Numbered from the stretch's first letter, positions 1 to 6,639 are shown. The stretch is 64,000 nt of DNA from Halobacillus kuroshimensis DSM 18393 (GCF_000425705.1 NZ_AUDY01000014.1:1-64000), one strand, 5' to 3'. The notes: generated by a model from the sequence alone, not told the origin. A program made the numbers and translations.

Positions 1-289
1 CTTTACTGCCTTTCCCTCGTCGCTCTCCCTCAAGCCCAAGATCTCCGTGCTTTTCAAAAGTTTCACGCCAACGCTTCAAGCATCGCTTTGGCTGCTTCTT
101 TCCCACAACACTCAAATCGAATCCGTGTTCCTCGAAAATTTGAGTGGGGAACTTTCCATTTTGATATTCACGAATGGCGACTTTCTTAAAATGAGGGTGA
201 TAGGTAATGGAACGATCTGAAACCCTTATCACATTTGGGTTAACCTCCAGCTGTTTCATTTCCAAATTTGAATATAGTTGTTTACTCAT
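1..289 (-). CDS. IS3-family transposase OrfA-type HTH protein (partial, runs off left edge)
   Basis: The reverse strand reads an open frame from an ATG at 289 to the window edge (about 96 codons). It opens MSKQLYSNLEMKQL and carries a basic helix-turn-helix region of the kind found in the first ORF of IS3/IS150-type elements (residues around HFKKVAIREYQNGKFP, then CLKRWRETFEKHG). In that family OrfA binds the element ends, and the DDE integrase is made by frameshifting into OrfB; OrfB would lie outside the window to the left. Recognition is by pattern only. No catalytic residues are visible because the frame is cut. Confidence 0.75.
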   Translation of the reverse strand, partial: MSKQLYSNLEMKQLEVNPNVIRVSDRSITYHPHFKKVAIREYQNGKFPTQIFEEHGFDLSVVGKKQPKRCLKRWRETFEKHGDLGLEGERRGKGSK

Positions 290-354
290 AATTCCATCCA
301 CTCCGTTCATAAACTTATTTTCATTATAAACGGGTTAAATTTCTTGAGATAGAA

Positions 355-406
355 ATAACCCGAATAACGGGGCACTTTTTTTATAAGTGTCCATTATTCG
401 GGTTAT
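355..406. repeat. Long hairpin upstream of the transposase, probable IS end
   Basis: A 13-bp perfect inverted repeat (ATAACCCGAATAA at 355-367 and its complement at 394-406) encloses a weaker inner GGCAC/GTGTCC pairing. It lies 66 bases upstream of the transposase start, where IS3-type elements have their left end. Such hairpins can also block read-through into the transposase. The exact element boundary and target duplication cannot be set from one end. Confidence 0.5.
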
Positions 407-436
407 AGTTCAGAAACAGGGGTTTCTCTACAAGCT

Positions 437-465
437 GAGCCCCCTGTTTTTAGAACAGGGGGCTG
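437..465 (-). terminator. Rho-independent terminator of the SDR gene
   Basis: An 11-bp stem (AGCCCCCTGTT with AACAGGGGGCT) ends just beyond the stop codon of the reverse-strand SDR gene, with a T run inside the loop side. Coordinates are good to about 2 bases. Confidence 0.65.
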
Positions 466-469
466 ATCT

Positions 470-1231
470 TTATTTGCGGGTTCTTCGCGCGTATGGATAG
501 ATTGGATCTTTCAATTCAAACTCATAGGTTTCACCATCAACGATACCGACGACTTTGTCGCTGTCGTACAGATCGAGCATGAAGTGGGCCATTTCTTTTG
601 CCGTGTGGAACTGCGGAATATTTCCTTCATAATCGAAGTTTTCGGTGTCCATGGAGCGGTCGGCGAATTCGGTTTCTGTCGCAGCCGGTGCAAGGACTTT
701 GGCCTGCATTTTCGCTCCTTTGTCCTCAAGCTCCTGCGCCAATCCTTCTGTGAAGGCACTTACGAAGAATTTTGTTGCACAATAGGTCACAGCATCCGCT
801 ACAATCGTATAGCCTCCGCCGGACGAAACGTTGATCAGCTGCGTTCCTTCGACTTCTGCATAATCCTGAGCATACAAGGATGAAAGAATCGTAAGGGCTT
901 CGTTGTTCAAACGGAGCATGGATTCAATTTTAGGAAGCTTCTGTTCTCCAACCGCCGCAAAATTTCCAAAGCCGGCGTTGTTAATGAAGGTCTCAATGTC
1001 AAGGTCTTTCAAGCTTTCATAAAAATCATAGACGTTTTCGGAAACGGACAAGTCAACTTCACGGATAATTACGTCCAACTCAGCGTTGATATTATGGACT
1101 TCCTTTTTCAACTGTTCCAGCTGCTCCGTTCTGCGGGCGGCAATTACGAGGTTTTTTCCGCGGCCGGCAAAAACGAGGGCCGATTCATAGCCAATCCCTG
1201 AGCTTGCTCCTGTAATAACCGTATATTTCAT
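470..1231 (-). CDS. SDR-family NAD(P)-dependent oxidoreductase
   Basis: This 253-residue cytosolic short-chain dehydrogenase has the Rossmann glycine motif TGASSGIG (7-14), NNAG (84-87), a catalytic serine in VSSGG (136/137) and the YCATK motif with Tyr150 and Lys154, so it should be an active NAD(P)-linked reductase; the substrate is unknown. A longer reading from a TTG at 1246 is possible, but that TTG overlaps the GGAGG ribosome site. The ATG at 1231 sits 8 bases from it, so I prefer that start. The gene is divergent from a MerR regulator and its promoter has the 19-bp spacer MerR proteins act on, so it is likely the MerR target. Confidence 0.88.
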   Translation of the reverse strand: MKYTVITGASSGIGYESALVFAGRGKNLVIAARRTEQLEQLKKEVHNINAELDVIIREVDLSVSENVYDFYESLKDLDIETFINNAGFGNFAAVGEQKLPKIESMLRLNNEALTILSSLYAQDYAEVEGTQLINVSSGGGYTIVADAVTYCATKFFVSAFTEGLAQELEDKGAKMQAKVLAPAATETEFADRSMDTENFDYEGNIPQFHTAKEMAHFMLDLYDSDKVVGIVDGETYEFELKDPIYPYARRTRK

Positions 1232-1264
1232 CATTGATCCCTCCAATAGTTTTGGTACACTGTT

Positions 1265-1295
1265 ATTGTAGACCTTAGAGTGAACTCTAAGTCAA
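1265..1295 (-). promoter_or_regulatory. MerR-type promoter/operator of the SDR gene
   Basis: On the reverse strand TTGACT (1295-1290) and TACAAT (1270-1265) are separated by 19 bases, and the spacer holds the palindrome CTTAGAG-N4-CTCTAAG (1274-1291). Over-long spacers with a central palindrome are the hallmark of MerR activation by DNA distortion. AdhR-type MerR regulators of B. subtilis use a very similar CTTAAAG-N4-CTTTAAG site. Confidence 0.8.
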
Positions 1296-1323
1296 ATCAT
1301 AACTGTAAAGATGGAGGAAGCCG

Positions 1324-1689
1324 ATGTATACCATCAGTGAAACGGCCGAAAAACTCGGCATGAGTGCGCATACCCTCCGTTATTATGAAAAAGAGGGAAT
1401 TATCGCACCACAACGGAATGAAGCAGGGATCAGGGAGTTCGATGAGCAGCATATTCTCTGGCTTCAGTTCGTGAAGAAAATGCGCGAAACCCAGATGCCT
1501 GTGACGCAGATTAAAGCCTATACCAAGCTGTTCCAGGAAGGAGAGCATACGGCCGGTGACAGGCTGAAGCTGTTGGAAGAGCATCAACAATATATTAAGG
1601 ACCAGATTGAAACACTGCAGGCGACAGATGAAATGCTGACGAAAAAAATCACGGCATATAAAAAAGCCATGAAAGGCATTTTGAATTAA
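1324..1689 (+). CDS. MerR-family transcriptional regulator (AdhR/NmlR-like)
   Basis: A 121-residue MerR protein with the N-terminal winged HTH (residues about 2-70, including MSAHTLRYYEKEGII) and a C-terminal coiled-coil dimerization helix. It contains no cysteine, so the metal-sensing and the cysteine-dependent aldehyde-sensing mechanisms are not supported; the signal is unknown. A GGAGG ribosome site precedes the ATG. It is divergently oriented to the SDR gene, and the shared 93-base intergenic region contains the palindrome it probably binds, so it likely controls both itself and the SDR gene. Confidence 0.88.
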   Translation: MYTISETAEKLGMSAHTLRYYEKEGIIAPQRNEAGIREFDEQHILWLQFVKKMRETQMPVTQIKAYTKLFQEGEHTAGDRLKLLEEHQQYIKDQIETLQATDEMLTKKITAYKKAMKGILN

Positions 1690-1702
1690 TCCTGTTGTCA
1701 CC

Positions 1703-1726
1703 CCCGGAATCATCCGGGATTTTTTT
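1703..1726 (+). terminator. Terminator after merR
   Basis: Stem CCCGGA-ATCA-TCCGGG followed by seven T residues, 14 bases after the merR stop. Confidence 0.85.
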
Positions 1727-1746
1727 GCATCATATGTAAAGCACCC

Positions 1747-1775
1747 TTGACGTTAAGTTACCTTTACAATAAAAT
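1747..1775 (+). promoter_or_regulatory. SigmaA promoter of the XRE operon
   Basis: TTGACG (1747-1752), 17-base spacer, TAAAAT (1770-1775), 22 bases before the GTG start at 1798. Confidence 0.65.
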
Positions 1776-1797
1776 GGAAACAATTGGAGGTGGAAGT

Positions 1798-2004
1798 GTG
1801 GAAAACCGACTGGCTGAATTTAGAAAGAAGCATGGATGGTCACAGGACAAACTCGCAGAAAAGCTTCACGTGTCCAGACAAACGATCATTTCCATAGAAA
1901 AAAACAGGTATTCTCCTTCCCTCCCTCTCGCTTTTGAAATCTCGCGTACGTTTGGTGTTTCTATTGAAGATATTTTTATTTACCGCGAAGGAGGACGAGA
2001 ATAA
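1798..2004 (+). CDS. XRE-family HTH regulator, short form
   Basis: A 68-residue protein made almost entirely of a Cro/C1-type HTH (AEFRKKHGWSQDKLAEKL, then VSRQTIISIEKNRYSPSL). A reading from 1747 would overlap the promoter. The GTG at 1798 lies behind GGAGGTG and gives the normal family length, so I chose it. Stand-alone XRE proteins of this size typically pair with a small integral membrane protein, and that is the arrangement here: the next gene starts in the stop codon (TAATG). The signal sensed is unknown. Confidence 0.85.
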   Translation: MENRLAEFRKKHGWSQDKLAEKLHVSRQTIISIEKNRYSPSLPLAFEISRTFGVSIEDIFIYREGGRE

Positions 2005-2381
2005 TGGATCATTATCCAAGGACATTCATCGTTTTAGGATCATTGCTCGGAGCTATGGGACTTTCTTTACTGATCATTGGACTGCTGGCTGACGGGTCTG
2101 TACAGGGTCATTCTTTTTCGATGCTGTCTTTATCGGTGCTTGCCTTCTGCATGAGTTACTTGTATCCACAGTTTAAGCAGAAGGATGAACGGATGAAGTC
2201 CATTCGTCAGAAAGCTGTTTCTTATGCCTTTACGGCCGGGATCGGATATATGCTCATCTTTTCCCTTTTAGCTGAGATGAATGTCCTGAAGATGGACGTG
2301 TCCAGCGTTCTTTCGCTGATCATCGCCTTGAGTATGACGACCTTGTTCCTGCTGCTTGTTTTCCTGGCACGTAAATATTGA
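2004..2381 (+). CDS. Four-helix membrane protein partnered with the XRE regulator
   Basis: 125 residues with four predicted membrane spans (about 7-29, 38-54, 70-90, 99-121), separated by a short charged loop after the second (FKQKDERMKSIRQK). It overlaps the XRE gene by one base, so translation is coupled. I do not recognise a specific function. In comparable pairs the membrane partner is thought to act as a sensor or immunity/permease-like protein; that is inference here. Confidence 0.75.
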   Translation: MDHYPRTFIVLGSLLGAMGLSLLIIGLLADGSVQGHSFSMLSLSVLAFCMSYLYPQFKQKDERMKSIRQKAVSYAFTAGIGYMLIFSLLAEMNVLKMDVSSVLSLIIALSMTTLFLLLVFLARKY

Positions 2382-2399
2382 ATCAAAGGAGTGGGTATC

Positions 2400-2570
2400 A
2401 TGAGGTGGTTTTTCCCTGTTATGTTTTTGCTTTCATTTGGGATCAGCTATTATATCTTGAAAAAGGAAACGACGAATGGATCTCTATCAAAAAAAGGCTT
2501 CTACCAAATCACAGTTTTCCTGCTTTTTATCTTCCTCCTGGCGTTCAGTGTCGCTGCCTGGGCAGCATGA
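2400..2570 (+). CDS. Small two-span membrane protein
   Basis: An open frame of 56 codons starts with ATG at 2400 behind AAAGGAG (8-base spacing) and follows the previous gene by 18 bases. It begins MRWFFPVMFLLSFGISYY and ends FLLFIFLLAFSVAAWAA, so two hydrophobic spans flank a short polar loop (KKETTNGSLSKKG). The frame, ribosome site and membrane pattern support a real gene in the same operon as the XRE regulator. No known family is recognised. Confidence 0.65.
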   Translation: MRWFFPVMFLLSFGISYYILKKETTNGSLSKKGFYQITVFLLFIFLLAFSVAAWAA

Positions 2571-2604
2571 TCATTTTTCCCGGTCACCGGCACAAGGGGG
2601 TTCC

Positions 2605-2631
2605 GCTTCTTTTGTGTAAGACAGCTTACAC
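2605..2631. repeat. Left copy of an inverted palindromic repeat
   Basis: GTGTAAG-ACAG-CTTACAC (2614-2631) is a perfect 7-4-7 palindrome. A 16-base core (2616-2631) recurs in inverted orientation at 2888-2903, and the similarity continues outward to GCTTC (2605) at the same spacing. Either two operators of one regulator or the ends of a small element. Confidence 0.7.
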
Positions 2632-2722
2632 TTCTGAGCGCAGCGGTAGTGGATCTATCTCTCCCGTGTTACATTGGATTTGTCTTCAAGAGAAGACCGA
2701 ATATCACGAAAGAGGTGTTGGT

Positions 2723-2869
2723 ATGATCAAATGGATGTTGTCCAAGATCACGAATAAAGCCCATGCTTCGCAAAAGCTGACTCAGAGAGAGTCGGAGAAA
2801 GAAGACCAGCTCCAGGCTTCTCAAAAAGCAGAAGGCTATGTTCGTGACTGTGATCCAGGCTGGTGCTGA
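2723..2869 (+). CDS. 48-residue polar peptide ending in Cys-Asp-Pro-Gly-Trp-Cys
   Basis: The ATG at 2723 has an AGAGG site 7 bases upstream and opens a 48-codon frame. The N-terminus (MIKWMLSKITNKA) is short and amphipathic, the middle is Gln/Glu/Lys rich (residues 15-38), and the C-terminus is YVRDCDPGWC with its only two cysteines 5 residues apart at the very end. It is isolated between two inverted copies of a palindromic repeat and has no obvious modification or export gene beside it. I do not recognise it. It could be a secreted signal or a small cytosolic protein, or chance. Confidence 0.5.
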   Translation: MIKWMLSKITNKAHASQKLTQRESEKEDQLQASQKAEGYVRDCDPGWC

Positions 2870-2887
2870 CCCGCTTAAATCAAGAAA

Positions 2888-2914
2888 GTGTAAGCTGTCT
2901 TACGAATGTGAAGC
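2888..2914. repeat. Right copy of the inverted palindromic repeat
   Basis: GTGTAAG-CTGT-CTTAC (2888-2903) with outer GAAGC at 2910-2914, the reverse complement of the copy at 2605-2631. The two copies bracket the 48-residue peptide gene. Confidence 0.7.
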
Positions 2915-2921
2915 AGGAATG

Positions 2922-2972
2922 TTGCACAGATTTGATACAACTGATATATTTTTTCTGTACCAACCGGTTGGT
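2922..2972 (+). promoter_or_regulatory. Promoter and TetR-type operator of the OsmC gene
   Basis: TTGCAC (2922-2927), 17 bases, TATATT (2945-2950), then a perfect 14-bp palindrome ACCAACCGGTTGGT at 2959-2972, centred on the expected start of transcription. The same palindrome with one change precedes the TetR gene at 10393. Confidence 0.75.
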
Positions 2973-3018
2973 CTAATTATTATTTATAAAAAAGAAAGAT
3001 TCGAGAGGAGAATGATCC

Positions 3019-3456
3019 ATGGCTAAAATGAACGAAAAAATCACAGCAGTATCTAAAGGTATGAAAACAGAAGGTGTTTCCGGAGAGCATAAGGTTGTTA
3101 TTGATGAACCTGCAAAAATGGGAGGAACCGACGAAGGTGCCAACCCACTTGCAACCCTTCTTGTATCTCTTGCAGGGTGTGAAAACGCGATTGCAAACTT
3201 CGTAGCTAAAGAAATGGAGTTCGATCTTCAAGGCATCGACTTCGAAATTGACGGAGAACTGGATCCCCGAGGTATGATGGGAGAAGAAGGCGTCCGCCCT
3301 TACTTCCAGAGAATCACCGTGAACGCAACTGTTCACACAAGTGAATCAGAAGAGCGTCTCGCTCAATTCCAAGAAACGATTGATTCCCGCTGCCCTGTGT
3401 ATACAACACTAAAAGCGGCTGACGTTGAAATGATCCCGAACTGGGTTAAAGCATAA
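3019..3456 (+). CDS. OsmC/Ohr-family protein
   Basis: 145 residues of the OsmC fold. Both family cysteines are visible, one in LAGCENAIANF and one in SRCPVYTTLKAA. Members reduce organic hydroperoxides in the cytosol using this cysteine pair, or belong to related YhfA-like groups of unsure substrate. The ribosome site is AGGAG at 8 bases. The gene stands alone behind its own promoter and a TetR-type palindrome, and ends in a strong terminator, so it is probably induced by a small-molecule or oxidant signal through the TetR protein. Confidence 0.85.
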   Translation: MAKMNEKITAVSKGMKTEGVSGEHKVVIDEPAKMGGTDEGANPLATLLVSLAGCENAIANFVAKEMEFDLQGIDFEIDGELDPRGMMGEEGVRPYFQRITVNATVHTSESEERLAQFQETIDSRCPVYTTLKAADVEMIPNWVKA

Positions 3457-3467
3457 ATAATTTTTCC

Positions 3468-3506
3468 AACACCCTTTAAGTGTCATCTTAAAGGGTGTTT
3501 ATTTTT
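3468..3506 (+). terminator. Terminator after the OsmC gene
   Basis: 13-bp stem AACACCCTTTAAG / CTTAAAGGGTGTT with a 6-base loop, followed by TTATTTTT. Confidence 0.85.
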
Positions 3507-3575
3507 GTAAGGCGGGTTACAGGTGGAAACTGACCGTGCCTGTATACTGAAGGTATGGGAGAAAGGGAGTTTCTA

Positions 3576-3806
3576 ATGAATGTGCTGTATATCATGAATG
3601 GCTGTCCGCTCTGTGCCGAAGCTGTGAGGCACCTGAAAGAAGAGAAGTATCCATTTGAATCCGTCAGTATCCTTGAGGATCCACAGGCCCGGAGAAAGTT
3701 GAAGGAAACGATCGGAGAAGTGTATACGCCCGTTTTCTCTCAACATGGAAGGATGACGAAGGGCAAGGATATCCTGAACCTTACGGGGGAACGAATGTCG
3801 TCATGA
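3576..3806 (+). CDS. Glutaredoxin-like thiol protein (CPLC)
   Basis: A 76-residue thioredoxin-fold protein. MNVLYIMNGCPLCAEAV places a CxxC motif (Cys-Pro-Leu-Cys) after the first strand, and YTPVF supplies the usual cis-proline. The ATG at 3576 sits behind AAAGGGAG; an upstream ATG at 3555 lacks a site. It is likely a monothiol/dithiol exchange protein, perhaps acting with bacillithiol as the bacilliredoxin-type partner; the redox partner is not shown by the sequence. Confidence 0.75.
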   Translation: MNVLYIMNGCPLCAEAVRHLKEEKYPFESVSILEDPQARRKLKETIGEVYTPVFSQHGRMTKGKDILNLTGERMSS

Positions 3807-3818
3807 GTAAGGATGAAG

Positions 3819-3858
3819 GCGGACGTGCGGCATAGGAAGTGCTGCACGGTCCGCTTTT
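3819..3858 (+). terminator. Terminator after the glutaredoxin-like gene
   Basis: Imperfect long stem GCGGACGTGCGGCA / TGCTGCACGGTCCGC followed by TTTTAT. Confidence 0.75.
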
Positions 3859-3923
3859 ATACCTGATATGATTCATTGAGTCGTTTTTAGAGAAATCAAC
3901 AGTTATGGATATGCCTAACGTTG

Positions 3924-3947
3924 TTCCCATTTTGGGAAGTTTTTTTA
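3924..3947 (+). terminator. Short terminator-like hairpin
   Basis: TTCCCA-TTT-TGGGAA followed by a G and seven T residues, in the 248-base gap before the YczE-like gene. It has no gene of its own immediately upstream, so it may back up the previous terminator or end a short RNA. Confidence 0.5.
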
Positions 3948-4054
3948 TGATTAGCAATGGACATACCTCTAAGGAAAGTCATTTTTATTGAATGCATCGG
4001 AAAGTCCTGTTACTGTTTAAATGCTTATTCAGGATGAAAAGGAGGGACAAGTGT

Positions 4055-4672
4055 ATGAAGCAGTTATTCTTATATTTGTTCGGTATACTCATATCGAGTC
4101 TTGGCATTGCGTTTTTCATTAAAGCGGATGTTGGGGTTGGCACGACAGACAGCGTCGCAGTAGGCTTGTCCTCCCATATACCAATTAGTGTAGGGGTAGG
4201 AATGATGACAGTCCATGTCACGGTAATTCTTTTAAATAGTGTTCTTGGAAAGACGATCCCATCCTTATTTGTATTTATTCCAATTGTTCTGAGAGGGGTA
4301 ACCCTCGACTTGTGGAATTTCCTTCTTACAGATTTCCAGCTGGAGTCGCTCGTCTTAAGATGGGGACTCTTATTCGTTGGAATTGCCTTCATGGGAATTG
4401 GTATTGGGTCGTACCTACACACGAATCTCCCTAAAATCCCTGTTGATGAACTTATGCAAACATTGATGAAGAAAGATGGACTTTCTCTTAGAGTAAACCG
4501 AAATCTCTATGAGTTTTCCTTGCTTGTCATCGGGTTCCTACTTGGGGGGCCAATTGGAATCGGAACGTTTGTTATCTCGTTCTTACTAGGTCCATCCATT
4601 CAATTCTTCTATGAACGGTGGAATGACCTGATTTCACCTACAAAGGAACGACAATACGCAAGTACTTCCTAA
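4055..4672 (+). CDS. YczE/YyaS/YitT-family integral membrane protein
   Basis: 205 residues with five hydrophobic spans. The N-terminal MKQLFLYLFGILISSLGIAF followed by KADVGVGTTDSVAVGL is characteristic of the YczE/YyaS family. The family is widespread in Bacillaceae and its transport substrate is not established; B. subtilis YczE affects surfactin/bacillomycin production. The start at 4055 follows GGAGG by 9 bases; the frame upstream to 3992 lacks a site. It is a single gene with its own terminator. Confidence 0.8.
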   Translation: MKQLFLYLFGILISSLGIAFFIKADVGVGTTDSVAVGLSSHIPISVGVGMMTVHVTVILLNSVLGKTIPSLFVFIPIVLRGVTLDLWNFLLTDFQLESLVLRWGLLFVGIAFMGIGIGSYLHTNLPKIPVDELMQTLMKKDGLSLRVNRNLYEFSLLVIGFLLGGPIGIGTFVISFLLGPSIQFFYERWNDLISPTKERQYASTS

Positions 4673-4679
4673 CTGCTGA

Positions 4680-4711
4680 AAAGCCAATTCTAATGAGAAT
4701 TGGCTTTTTCT
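4680..4711 (+). terminator. Terminator after the YczE-like gene
   Basis: AAGCCAATTCT-AATG-AGAATTGGCTT followed by a T run. Confidence 0.85.
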
Positions 4712-4940
4712 TTAGAAACAGAACGGACTCTATTTCTCGAGGATGAGAGTCACGGACAAAAACACTTGAGAACCAAGCCACAGTTTTTTAACTGTTGATA
4801 CAGAAACAGAGTGGAAATCAAATTCAAGTCAGAAATGCCATCAATTTGAACCCTGCAATCCAATCGGTGTTTCGATCATAGATCTTCCACAAAAGGAGGA
4901 ATGCTAGTGTGAAAAAAGAATCTCATTACATAGCACCTAT
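4712..4940 (+). other. Gene-free stretch with an orphan ribosome site and start
   Basis: Of the 325 bases without a real gene between 4673 and 4997, this part holds no long frame. A textbook AAAGGAGGA (4892-4900) sits 8 bases before GTG at 4909, which opens VKKESHYIAPIKNDS and then runs through a terminator into antisense of the phosphatase gene. I read this as the preserved 5' end of a lost gene rather than a working one. Confidence 0.4.
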
Positions 4941-4971
4941 AAAAAACGACAGCCATAGGGCTGTCGTTTTT
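4941..4971. terminator. Terminator of the alkaline phosphatase gene (bidirectional)
   Basis: AAAAACGACAGCC-ATA-GGGCTGTCGTTTTT, with A and T tracts on both sides, 26 bases from the phosphatase stop. Confidence 0.85.
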
Positions 4972-4997
4972 CTTGTTTTAAAACTGTACTTCTTATT

Positions 4998-6365
4998 TTA
5001 CTTATCCTCTAAATCTACTTTCAGGGCTTCTGCCATAATTTTAGGAAGATCGGTGTTGTCGATCAGGCCGTTGAAGGAATTCGACTGAGGGCCGTAGGCA
5101 TAAACTGGAATGTCTACACCTGTATGTCCAGTACTGGTCCATCCGACAAGGGCTTTATCACTAACAAATTGGTTAATTGCAAGTTTTGGATCTTCAGATT
5201 CCCGGATTTTTTGAACATCTTCTTCGGACAGGTCAAAAGGTGTATGGCTCTCTACGACTTGTTCAACATTGGAACGATTTTCGTTTAATTCTTCAGCCAT
5301 GAACGCACCCGTGGCAGTAACATCTTTCACAAGCTCTGGCTTGGTATCATACTCGCCATTGGATCCAACGGTCATACCGCCGGTTTCATGGTCACCCGCT
5401 ATAACGACAAGAGTGTTTCCATCTTCTTCAGCAAATTCAATGGCCTTTTCCACTGCTTGTTCAAAAGCTGCTGTATCCTTTAATGCCCATGTGGGATCAT
5501 TATCGTGGCCTGCCCAGTCAATTTGACTGCCTTCAACCATTAAGAAGAATCCATCCTTATCTTTCCCAAGGATGTCAATTGAACGTTCGGTCATTTCTGA
5601 GAGACTTGGCTGTTCTGTATTTTCACGCTCCATTTCGGGTTTTAAGGGGCCGTCTGCAAATAAACCAAGAAGCTTTTCCCCTTCTTCTACATCAATATCA
5701 TCAGTTTCCATTAAATCGTCACGCGATTCCACGTTTGTATATCCTGCTTCCTCAGCTTGCTCTAAAAGGTTTTCATCTTGTTGTTCGCCACCCTCAGACA
5801 CCGGGAGGAAGAAACCTTTACCTCCGCCAAGCATCACATCGACATCGTTATCCAGCATTTGCTTAGCAATCTCAGGCTGATTATCACGCGACTCCACATG
5901 AGAGGCAAATGCTGCTGGTGTCGCATGGGTAATCGTTGATGTGGCAACTAACCCGGTAGCTTTTCCTTTTTCTTCTGAGGCTTCTAAAATTGTCTTCACT
6001 TGGTTTCCGTCGTCATCTAACCCTACCGTACCATTATTCGTTTTAACACTAGTTGCCATTGCTGTTCCGGCAGCAGCGGAGTCAGTTACCCTGGAATCAT
6101 CCGAATATGTTTTATGGAGGCCTTTTAAATGTTTGTCCCAAACTGCATCTTCACCCTTGTACCAACGGTAACTTGTAGCGTAATCCGTGTTAAAACCATC
6201 AGGGATCATATAAATGACGTTTTCGACTTTTTCTTGGGAAGAACCTGCATGGTCAGGTTTTCCTTTCCCATCCCCTTCCTGGGCATCAGACTGTGGAACA
6301 CATCCCGCTCCTACGCCCAAAATCAAACTTGCACTCATTGTAAAAACACCTAATTTTTTAAACAT
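4998..6365 (-). CDS. phoA: Alkaline phosphatase, secreted, probably a lipoprotein
   Basis: 455 residues of the alkaline phosphatase superfamily, which hydrolyses phosphate monoesters outside the cell during phosphate starvation. An N-terminal signal (MFKKLGVFTMSASLILGV) ends in GAGC at Cys22, a non-canonical lipobox. MIPDG (Asp56) begins the metal site, DSAAAGTA places the nucleophile Ser96, and GDHETGG and TGHTGVD supply further metal ligands. The start at 6365 follows GGGAG by 7 bases; the longer frame to 6479 would translate the promoter. Four 11-bp-spaced Pho-type repeats lie just upstream, so PhoP control is likely. The symbol marks the family, not strict orthology. Confidence 0.9.
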   Translation of the reverse strand: MFKKLGVFTMSASLILGVGAGCVPQSDAQEGDGKGKPDHAGSSQEKVENVIYMIPDGFNTDYATSYRWYKGEDAVWDKHLKGLHKTYSDDSRVTDSAAAGTAMATSVKTNNGTVGLDDDGNQVKTILEASEEKGKATGLVATSTITHATPAAFASHVESRDNQPEIAKQMLDNDVDVMLGGGKGFFLPVSEGGEQQDENLLEQAEEAGYTNVESRDDLMETDDIDVEEGEKLLGLFADGPLKPEMERENTEQPSLSEMTERSIDILGKDKDGFFLMVEGSQIDWAGHDNDPTWALKDTAAFEQAVEKAIEFAEEDGNTLVVIAGDHETGGMTVGSNGEYDTKPELVKDVTATGAFMAEELNENRSNVEQVVESHTPFDLSEEDVQKIRESEDPKLAINQFVSDKALVGWTSTGHTGVDIPVYAYGPQSNSFNGLIDNTDLPKIMAEALKVDLEDK

Positions 6366-6399
6366 ATGTATACTCCCTTTACTCATTTGATTCATCGAG

Positions 6400-6453
6400 A
6401 GTATACCAAGTACATATTTAATTGGTTTTAACGAAAAGTTAAGATCATTAAAA
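6400..6453 (-). promoter_or_regulatory. Pho-box array and promoter of the phosphatase gene
   Basis: On the reverse strand TTTTAA, TTAACT, TTAAAA and TAAATA (6453, 6442, 6431, 6420 downward) recur every 11 bases, followed by a TATACT -10 at 6405-6400. PhoP of Bacillus binds TT(A/T/C)ACA-like hexamers at 11-bp spacing in place of a good -35. Confidence 0.65.
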
Positions 6454-6601
6454 AAATGTATGTGTTTTGTAAATATCAAATACCTCTTGTATAAGAGAGG
6501 AATGGTATAAAGGGTGTCGTATGCAATCGGAAATAATGGCTGCCTCCCAGGCGTTGAGAATCCTGTATACTAGCCAAATGCACGGAAGCTTCATGCAGGA
6601 G

Positions 6602-6637
6602 AAAACCGGACACTCTTAGGAAAAGCGTCCGGTTTTT
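6602..6637. terminator. Terminator between the phosphatase and CapA genes
   Basis: Stem AAACCGGAC / GTCCGGTTT with T run on the forward side and A run on the other. It can end the reverse-strand CapA-like gene; the forward side has no gene upstream apart from an unassigned 160-base stretch. Confidence 0.7.
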
Positions 6638-6639
6638 GC

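Noticed and set aside
2378-2722. Open frame continuous with the 48-residue peptide gene
   Set aside because: The upstream part lies out of frame over the 56-residue membrane protein gene, has no ribosome site and no protein-like pattern; only the part from 2723 has its own site.
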